This document shows, one piece after another, positions 1-4,770 of a stretch of 7,526 bases of DNA (position 1 is its first letter; each line of letters starts with the position of its first letter). Position numbers and translations under genes: made by a program. The stretch spans positions 1-7,526 of the forward strand of contig JBFKAV010000162.1 in NCBI GenBank assembly GCA_041621405.1, given 5' to 3'. Under the pieces are notes generated by a model. That model had not been told where the DNA came from. It saw only the letters and a list, made by a program, of their open reading frames with translations, and ran no database searches. This stretch comes from JBFKAV01 sp041621405. GTDB lineage: Bacteria; Pseudomonadota; Alphaproteobacteria; Rhodobacterales; Rhodobacteraceae.

Positions 1-540
1 AGGCTCGTCGACCCGCGTCATCGCAGCGGGGTGCCAGGTCACCGCGGCGGCGACGTCGTCGAAGGCGCCGTCGCGCACCATGAAGGTCTTGGCCGCACCC
101 CCCTCCTCGGCCGGGCAGCCGTAGTAGCGCACCCTTCCCGGAGTGCCGGTCGCCTCGAGCCAATCCTTCACCGCGCAGGCGGCCAGAAGCGAGGCCGCCC
201 CAAGGAGGTTGTGGCCGCAGCCGTGGCCGTTGCCGCCCGGTTCCAGCTCCCTGGGCGCGGCGATGCCGGCCACCTGGGAGAGCCCCGGCAGCGCGTCGTA
301 CTCGCCGAGGATCGCGATCACCGGCCCGCCCTCGCCGGCCTCGCCCGTGACCGCGGTCGGGATCCCGGCCAGGCCCTCGGCCACCCGGAACCCCTTCGCC
401 CTCAACATCGCCGCGTGCTCGGCGGCCGAGCGGTACTCGGCGTAAAGCGTCTCCGGCATTCCCCAGACCCGGTCGGAAAGCCCGATCAGGTCCGGCGCAT
501 GTTCCTCCACCCGCTGCCACACCGCCGCCTCGTTGCGCAT
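1..540 (-). CDS. abgB: M20 family amidohydrolase, AbgB-like (N-terminal 180 residues, cut by window edge)
   Basis: This is the N-terminal part of a zinc-dependent M20-type amidohydrolase; the rest lies beyond position 1. The frame is open for 180 codons from an ATG at 540 with a strong Shine-Dalgarno (GAGGGAGG, complement of 547-554) just upstream. Visible landmarks are GEYDALPGLSQ at about residues 79-89, the metal-binding HGCGHN at 106-111 (His106, Cys108, His110), the catalytic-base region CPAEEGG at 142-148 (Glu145/Glu146), KTFMVR at 151-156 and TWHP ending near 171. The cysteine between the histidines is usual for the carboxypeptidase/aminoacylase branch of M20. These motifs closely follow E. 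coli AbgB, a subunit of the cytoplasmic enzyme that splits p-aminobenzoyl-glutamate. An AbgA partner and AbgT transporter cannot be checked here, so the substrate could be another N-acyl amino acid. No signal peptide is seen. It is divergent from sseA. The family call is firm; the symbol is by resemblance only. Confidence 0.88.
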   Translation of the reverse strand, partial: MRNEAAVWQRVEEHAPDLIGLSDRVWGMPETLYAEYRSAAEHAAMLRAKGFRVAEGLAGIPTAVTGEAGEGGPVIAILGEYDALPGLSQVAGIAAPRELEPGGNGHGCGHNLLGAASLLAACAVKDWLEATGTPGRVRYYGCPAEEGGAAKTFMVRDGAFDDVAAAVTWHPAAMTRVDEP

Positions 541-655
541 CGCCGGCCTCCCTCGCTCGCCCCATCAAGACGCGATGCGCGCCCGAGTGCAACGCCCCGC
601 CTTGCCTCGCGCGGCGCGCCCGCGTAAGGCTGACCCGATCCCGAGGGAGCGCCCG
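541..655. promoter_or_regulatory. Divergent intergenic region with two ribosome binding sites
   Basis: These 115 bases separate the divergently transcribed amidohydrolase and sulfurtransferase genes, so promoters for both should lie here. What is directly visible is one Shine-Dalgarno for each: GAGGGAGG on the minus strand (547-554) and GAGGGAG on the plus strand (643-649), six bases before the ATG at 656. The plus-strand site supports starting sseA at 656 rather than at an in-frame ATG at 533, which would overlap the neighbouring gene. A plus-strand TTGCCT (602-607), 17-base spacer, TAAGGC (625-630) is a weak sigma-70-like arrangement, with a poor -10 match, and is not claimed as a promoter. 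No palindromic operator stands out. Confidence 0.45.
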
Positions 656-1510
656 ATGCCCTACGAAGACCCCCGAACGCTGGTCTCGACCGCCTGGCTC
701 GCGGCGCATCTGAAGGACCCCGACCTGCGCGTCCTCGATGCCTCCTGGTACCTGTCCGACAAGAATCGAAATCCGAAGTCGGAATACGCCGAGGCCCATA
801 TCCCCGGCGCCCGCTTCTTCGACATCGACGAGATCGCCGACCTCCGGTCCGAGCTTCCGCACATGGTGCCGACGCCGGAGAAGTTCGTGTCCCGCCTGCG
901 CGCTATGGGCGTCGGCGACGGCCACCAGGTCGTCGTCTACGACGGCGCCGGTCTCTTCTCGGCGGCCCGCGTCTGGTGGCTCTTCCGCCTGATGGGCAAG
1001 CTGGACGTCGCCGTGCTCGACGGCGGCTTCCCGAAATGGCGCGCCGAGGGCCGCGAGGTGGAGGACCTGCCGCCGATTGTCCGCGACCGCCACATGACCG
1101 TGAGCCGCCAGAACCACCTTGTGAAGGACGTGACCCAGGTCGCCGCCGCCGCCAAGCTCGGCGACTGGGAGATCGTCGACGCCCGATCCCCCAGCCGCTT
1201 CGAGGGCGCCGAGCCCGAGCCGCGCCAGGGGCTGCGCTCCGGTCACATCCCGGGCGCGAAGAACCTGCATTACGCCACGCTCCTGAACGAAAACGGCACG
1301 ATGAAATCGCCCGAGGAGCTGGAAAAGGCCTTCGCCGCAGCCGGCGTCGACCCGAGAAAGCCTGTCATCACCACCTGCGGCTCCGGCGTCACCGCCGCGA
1401 TCCTCTCGCTCGCGCTCGAGGTCCTCGGCCGCCGCCACGCGCTCTACGACGGCTCCTGGGCCGAGTGGGGCATGTACAACGACCTGAAAGTTGCAACCGG
1501 GAAAGCCTGA
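656..1510 (+). CDS. sseA: 3-mercaptopyruvate sulfurtransferase (tandem rhodanese domains)
   Basis: This 284-residue cytoplasmic enzyme transfers sulfur from 3-mercaptopyruvate through an active-site cysteine persulfide to thiols, thioredoxin or cyanide, releasing pyruvate. It has two rhodanese domains: an inactive N-terminal one (about 7-130, with AHIPGA at 47-52 and DGAGLFSA at 96-103) and a catalytic C-terminal one (about 160-280). The active loop is Cys241-Gly-Ser-Gly-Val-Thr-Ala. CGSGVTA is typical of mercaptopyruvate sulfurtransferases, whereas thiosulfate sulfurtransferases usually carry CRKGVTA. Arg181 and Arg190, in SRFEG and EPEPRQG, match the substrate-binding arginines of the family. 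Length agrees with E. coli SseA (about 281). The ATG at 656 is chosen because of its Shine-Dalgarno and because the domain starts right after it. The stop overlaps the start of the downstream aminotransferase by one base, so the two are almost certainly co-transcribed and probably translationally coupled. Confidence 0.94.
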   Translation: MPYEDPRTLVSTAWLAAHLKDPDLRVLDASWYLSDKNRNPKSEYAEAHIPGARFFDIDEIADLRSELPHMVPTPEKFVSRLRAMGVGDGHQVVVYDGAGLFSAARVWWLFRLMGKLDVAVLDGGFPKWRAEGREVEDLPPIVRDRHMTVSRQNHLVKDVTQVAAAAKLGDWEIVDARSPSRFEGAEPEPRQGLRSGHIPGAKNLHYATLLNENGTMKSPEELEKAFAAAGVDPRKPVITTCGSGVTAAILSLALEVLGRRHALYDGSWAEWGMYNDLKVATGKA

Positions 1511-2694
1511 TGCTGACCAACCTCAAAGCCCAGCCCGCCGATAAGATCCTGATGCTGATGCAGATGTTCCGCGAGGACCCGCGGGACGACAAGATCGACC
1601 TCGGGGTGGGCGTCTACCGGAACGCTGAGGGCGTGACCCCGGTGATGCGCGCGATCAAGGCCGCCGAGAAGCAGCTCTGGGAGAGCGAGACCACCAAGGC
1701 CTATACCGGGCTCGCCGGCGACCCGGCCTTCGGCCTGGCGCTATCGAAGCTCATCCTGGCCGGTGCGGTGGCCGAGGACCGCATCGCCTTCGCCGCCCAG
1801 CCGGGCGGCACCGGGGCGATCCGCCAGGCACTGGAGATGGTGAAGATTGCCGCCCCCGGCGCCACCGTCTGGCTCTCGGATCCAACCTGGCCCAACCACA
1901 ACTCCATCGTGAAGTTCCTCGGCATCCCGACCAGGAACTACCGCTATTTCGACGAAACCACCCGCGGCCTCGACTTTGACGGCATGATGGCCGACCTCGC
2001 CGAAGCCAAGCCGGGCGACGTGGTGCTGCTGCACGGCTGCTGCCACAACCCCACCGGGGCAAACCCGAACATGGGGCAATGGGCCGAGATCGCCGACGTG
2101 CTCCTGAAAGCCGGCGCCAACACGCTCGTCGATCTCGCCTACCAGGGCTTCGGCGACGGGCTCGAGGCCGACGCCGCGCCGACGCGGCTGCTAGCCCAGC
2201 GCTTGCCCGAGCTGCTCGTCGCCGCTTCCTGCTCGAAGAACTTCGGCATCTACCGCGAGCGCACCGGGCTCCTGATCGCCATCGCGCCCGACGCCAAGAC
2301 GCAAGGGCTGGCCCAGGCCAACCTCGCCTTCCTCAACCGCCAGAACTTCTCGTTCCCGCCAGACCACGGCGCCCGGCTGGTGTCGATGATCCTCACCGAC
2401 CCCGCTCTCCGCGCCGACTGGGAGGCCGAGCTCGAAGCGACCCGCCTCGGCATGCTGAAACTGCGCGAGACGCTGGCCTCCGAGCTCCGCAAGGCCACCG
2501 GCTCCGACCGCTTCGGCTTCGTCGCCGCCCATCGCGGCATGTTCTCGCGCCTCGGCGCCACGCCGGAGCAGGTCGAAGCGATGCGCACCAGGCACGGCAT
2601 CTACATGGTCGGCGACAGCCGCATCAACATCGCCGGGCTGAACGCGACGACGGTGCCGATCCTCGCCGGCGCCATCGCTGAGGCCGGCGTCTGA
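1510..2694 (+). CDS. Class I aspartate/aromatic amino acid aminotransferase
   Basis: A 394-residue fold-type I pyridoxal-phosphate aminotransferase of the AspC/TyrB subfamily, cytoplasmic and presumably dimeric. It moves amino groups between aspartate or aromatic amino acids and 2-oxoglutarate. Catalytic residues line up with E. coli AspC at a constant offset of about 15: the Schiff-base Lys243 in CSKNFG (K258), Arg251 (phosphate, R266), Arg277 in NRQNFSFPP (side-chain carboxylate, R292) and Arg371 in SRINIAG (alpha-carboxylate, R386). Also present are Asn180 in CCHNPTGANP (N194), Asp208 (D222) and Tyr211 (Y225). Opening motifs DLGVGVYR and AYTGLAGD are also typical. AspC and TyrB share these residues, so substrate preference cannot be read from sequence. 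The ATG at 1510-1512 overlaps the sseA stop (TGATG), which points to coupling. Aspartate aminotransferases also transaminate cysteine to 3-mercaptopyruvate, the sseA substrate, which gives the pairing a plausible logic. A hairpin follows 27 bases after the stop. Confidence 0.93.
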   Translation: MLTNLKAQPADKILMLMQMFREDPRDDKIDLGVGVYRNAEGVTPVMRAIKAAEKQLWESETTKAYTGLAGDPAFGLALSKLILAGAVAEDRIAFAAQPGGTGAIRQALEMVKIAAPGATVWLSDPTWPNHNSIVKFLGIPTRNYRYFDETTRGLDFDGMMADLAEAKPGDVVLLHGCCHNPTGANPNMGQWAEIADVLLKAGANTLVDLAYQGFGDGLEADAAPTRLLAQRLPELLVAASCSKNFGIYRERTGLLIAIAPDAKTQGLAQANLAFLNRQNFSFPPDHGARLVSMILTDPALRADWEAELEATRLGMLKLRETLASELRKATGSDRFGFVAAHRGMFSRLGATPEQVEAMRTRHGIYMVGDSRINIAGLNATTVPILAGAIAEAGV

Positions 2695-2721
2695 GATCTC
2701 GCCCATTCCGTGACAAGACGA

Positions 2722-2749
2722 AACCGGCGGACCCGAAGGCCCGCCGGTT
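2722..2749. terminator. Hairpin between convergent genes, probable shared terminator
   Basis: A perfect 9-bp stem AACCGGCGG (2722-2730) / CCGCCGGTT (2741-2749) encloses ten bases. Inside the loop two more C-G pairs could close a CGAA (plus) or TTCG (minus) tetraloop after one mismatch. It lies in the 75-base gap between the convergent aminotransferase (ends 2694) and amtB (ends 2770). On the minus strand the stem runs into a T-rich stretch (TTTCGTCTTGT), so it looks best as the intrinsic terminator of glnK-amtB. On the plus strand no T-run follows, so it would act there only as a weak terminator or 3'-end stabiliser. Confidence 0.65.
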
Positions 2750-2769
2750 CCCACCTTGGCACTCGCAAT

Positions 2770-4128
2770 TCAGTAGTTGTAGGCGCTCTCGCCGTGCGCG
2801 GTCTGGTCGAGGCCCTGGCGCTCGCTGTCGGAGTCGACGCGCAAACCGATGATCGCCTTGACGATGTAGAGCGCGACCAGCGAGACGACGCCCGACCAGA
2901 TGATCGTGACCACCACGCCCTTGAACTGGGCCGCGACCTGGGCGCCCATGGTGCCCGCCTCGACGACGAAGCCGGTGCCGCCGAGCGACGGCGCGCAGAG
3001 GATGCCGGTGCCGATGGCGCCGACGATGCCGCCGATCCCGTGCACGCCGAAGACGTCGAGGCTGTCGTCATAGCCGAGCTTGTGCTTCACCGCGGTCACG
3101 AAGTAGTAGCAGGCGATCGACGCGACGAAGCCAAGCAGGATCGCGCCCACCGGCCCGGTCGTGCCGCAGGCCGGGGTGATCGCCACGAGGCCCGCGACCA
3201 TGCCCGAGGCCGCGCCCAGCATCGAGGCCTTGCCGCGGGTGAGCGCTTCGACCAGGCACCAGCCGAGGATCGCGCCCGCAGTGGCGACGAAGGTGTTGAT
3301 CATCGCCAGCGTCGCGCCCGCCGTCGCCTCGAGGTTGGAGCCGGCGTTGAAGCCGAACCAGCCGACCCAGAGCATCGCCGCACCGACCATGGTCAGGGTC
3401 ATCGAATGCGGCGCCATGTTCTCCTTGCCGTAGCCGACCCGCGGGCCGAGCACGATCGCCGCCACCAGTGCGGCGATCCCGGCGTTGATGTGCACCACGG
3501 TGCCGCCGGCGAAGTCGATGGCGCTCCAGTTGAAGATCAGCCCGGCGCCGTCCCAGACCATGTGCGCGATCGGGAAGTAAGAGAACGTGCCCCAGAGGAC
3601 CATGAAGAGCAGCACCGCGCCGAACTTCATCCGCTCTGCGAAGCCGCCGACGATCAGCGCCGGGGTGATCGCCGCGAAGGTCATCTGGAAGGCGATGAAG
3701 ACGTATTCGGGCAGCTCCACGCCCTCGGTGAAGGTGGCCGCCGTGCTGTCGAGCGTCACTCCCGCGAGGAACATCTTCGCGGTGCCGCCCCAGAACGCGC
3801 TCGTGCCGCCGCCGAAGGCGAAGGAATAGCCGTAGAAGACCCAGATCACCATCATCACGGCGGTGATCAGCGTGCACTGCATCAGGACCGAGAGCATGTT
3901 CTTGGTCCGCACCAGGCCGCCGTAGAACAGCGACAGACCCGGGATGATCATGAACAGCACCAGGAGGCTCGAGGTCATCATCCAGGCCACGTCGCCCTTG
4001 TCGACGACCGGGGCCATTTCGGCGGCTGTCTCCGCCGCCTCGACCGTGGCCGTCTGCGCGATGGCCGGAAGGGCCGAGAGCGCCGCCAGTGCGACGGTCA
4101 GGCCCGAGAGTTGCGTCAGCTTCTTCAT
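2770..4128 (-). CDS. amtB: Ammonium transporter AmtB
   Basis: A 452-residue inner-membrane ammonium channel of the Amt/MEP/Rh family, acting as a trimer and gated by GlnK. The first 25 or so residues (MKKLTQ, a hydrophobic stretch, ALPAIAQTA) look like a cleaved signal peptide, as in E. coli AmtB. About eleven hydrophobic segments follow from residue 48 on. Pore residues are recognisable: Asp205 and His213 in DFAGGTVVH, the second pore histidine His363 in DVFGVHGIGG, and the aromatic gate region WVGWFGFNAGS (254-264). The cytoplasmic tail GLRVDSDSERQGLDQ and HGESAYNY is the conserved part contacted by GlnK. The ATG at 4128 gives a clean signal peptide and has GGGAA five bases upstream. An in-frame ATG at 4140 (adding MGND) is possible, but its purine run lies almost directly against the start. 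It is second gene of the glnK operon, 29 bases after the glnK stop, and ends toward the hairpin at 2722-2749. Confidence 0.96.
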   Translation of the reverse strand: MKKLTQLSGLTVALAALSALPAIAQTATVEAAETAAEMAPVVDKGDVAWMMTSSLLVLFMIIPGLSLFYGGLVRTKNMLSVLMQCTLITAVMMVIWVFYGYSFAFGGGTSAFWGGTAKMFLAGVTLDSTAATFTEGVELPEYVFIAFQMTFAAITPALIVGGFAERMKFGAVLLFMVLWGTFSYFPIAHMVWDGAGLIFNWSAIDFAGGTVVHINAGIAALVAAIVLGPRVGYGKENMAPHSMTLTMVGAAMLWVGWFGFNAGSNLEATAGATLAMINTFVATAGAILGWCLVEALTRGKASMLGAASGMVAGLVAITPACGTTGPVGAILLGFVASIACYYFVTAVKHKLGYDDSLDVFGVHGIGGIVGAIGTGILCAPSLGGTGFVVEAGTMGAQVAAQFKGVVVTIIWSGVVSLVALYIVKAIIGLRVDSDSERQGLDQTAHGESAYNY

Positions 4129-4157
4129 GTCGTTTCCCATTCTTCCCAAGCGCCCGT

Positions 4158-4496
4158 TCAGATCGCGTCCTCGCCGGTCTCGCCGGTGCGCACCCGCACC
4201 GCCTGGCTCACGTCGATTACGAAGATCTTGCCGTCGCCGATCTTGCCTGTCGCCGCGGTGCTCTGGATCGTCTCGACCACCTGGTCGGCCATCGCGGTGC
4301 TCACCACGATCTCCAGCTTCACCTTCGGCACGAAGTTCACCGCGTATTCGGCGCCGCGGTAGATCTCGGTGTGACCGGACTGCGTGCCGAAGCCCTTGAT
4401 CTCGGTCACCATCATGCCGCGCACGCCGATGGCGGTGAGCGCTTCGCGCACCTCCTCGAGCTTGAACGGCTTGATCGCTGCAATGATCAGTTTCAC
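4158..4496 (-). CDS. glnK: Nitrogen regulatory PII protein GlnK
   Basis: A 112-residue PII signal protein, a cytoplasmic trimer that senses ATP/ADP and 2-oxoglutarate and plugs the AmtB channel when nitrogen is sufficient. The T-loop is intact, with the uridylylation site Tyr51 in YRGAEY (46-51). Gln39, which takes part in 2-oxoglutarate/Mg-ATP binding, lies in GTQSGHTE. The FVPKVKLEIVV stretch after the T-loop and the C-terminal IGDGKIFVIDV segment with VRTGE are standard. The start is GTG at 4494-4496: it gives exactly the 112-residue family length beginning MKLIIAAIKPF and has a strong Shine-Dalgarno (AAGGGGA) five bases upstream. An in-frame ATG at 4634 would add about 46 residues unlike any PII protein. 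Its position directly before amtB identifies it as GlnK rather than GlnB. Expression is probably under nitrogen control through the palindrome at 4626-4645. Confidence 0.96.
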   Translation of the reverse strand: MKLIIAAIKPFKLEEVREALTAIGVRGMMVTEIKGFGTQSGHTEIYRGAEYAVNFVPKVKLEIVVSTAMADQVVETIQSTAATGKIGDGKIFVIDVSQAVRVRTGETGEDAI

Positions 4497-4501
4497 GTTC
4501 T

Positions 4502-4508
4502 TCCCCTT
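4502..4508 (-). promoter_or_regulatory. Ribosome binding site that fixes the GTG start of glnK
   Basis: On the minus strand AAGGGGA sits five bases before the GTG at 4494-4496. A strong site at correct spacing, together with the canonical PII N-terminus at that codon, decides the start against the upstream ATG at 4634. Confidence 0.75.
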
Positions 4509-4616
4509 GCCTGGCGCCGGGCATCCCCGCGCTGTTGCCATGGGCGGCATGAGGAGACCTGCGGCGAAGCGACTCAAGGAAAGCAGCCGGCCTTTCTGCG
4601 CCGCAGCACGACATTC

Positions 4617-4645
4617 TGCACATTTCTTGCACATTTCGGTGCAAG
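4617..4645. promoter_or_regulatory. Palindromic operator candidate, NtrC-like, upstream of glnK-amtB
   Basis: A perfect inverted repeat CTTGCAC (4626-4632), six-base spacer, GTGCAAG (4639-4645) lies about 130 bases upstream of glnK. The decamer TGCACATTTC occurs twice, at 4617-4626 and 4628-4637, 11 bases apart and so on the same helical face, which gives an additional half-site. The enteric NtrC (NRI) enhancer is also built from TGCAC/GTGCA half-sites, usually with a seven-base rather than six-base spacer, and glnK-amtB is a classic NtrC target. NtrC is therefore the natural candidate, but this is inference. I found no well-spaced GG-N10-GC sigma-54 promoter on the minus strand between here and glnK. 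In Rhodobacter capsulatus NtrC is known to activate the housekeeping polymerase without sigma-54, so this absence is not contradictory. The same site lies about 125 bases upstream of the divergent penicillin-binding protein gene. Confidence 0.55.
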
Positions 4646-4674
4646 TGATGAAAAATTAGGCAAACCTGGTCGCG

Positions 4675-4698
4675 GGCCGGCCTCCGCCAGTGCCGGCC
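4675..4698. repeat. Short GC-rich inverted repeat in the divergent intergenic region
   Basis: GGCCGGC (4675-4681) and GCCGGCC (4692-4698) form a 7-bp inverted repeat around a ten-base loop, 72 bases before the penicillin-binding protein start. It could be a hairpin in that gene's leader or merely a chance outcome of GC-rich sequence; no T-run follows on either strand. Between it and the NtrC-like site is the most A/T-rich patch of the region (4646-4665, with five A in a row at 4651-4655). That patch may hold promoter elements, but no confident -35/-10 pair is seen. Confidence 0.3.
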
Positions 4699-4770
4699 AT
4701 CGGCGCTCCACATTCCCTTTCGGCTCGGATATGGTGCCAGGCCAAGAACACGCGGGCAGATAAGGCAGAG

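Noticed and set aside
31..627. Plus-strand frame of 198 codons at the left end.
   Set aside because: Antisense to the AbgB-like gene, which has conserved metal-binding motifs on the minus strand.
2710..4362. A 550-codon plus-strand frame antisense to amtB and glnK.
   Set aside because: Low-complexity Arg/Asp/His/Glu-rich product with no recognisable domain, lying over two genes with unmistakable family motifs.
4497..4620. Search for a sigma-54 promoter (GG-N10-GC) upstream of glnK.
   Set aside because: The best candidate on the minus strand has a nine-base gap rather than ten and poor flanks, so it is not reported as a promoter.
4497..4634. N-terminal extension of GlnK from an ATG at 4634.
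   Set aside because: PII proteins begin at the MKLI-type N-terminus; the GTG at 4496 has a strong Shine-Dalgarno, and the extension would cover the putative operator region.
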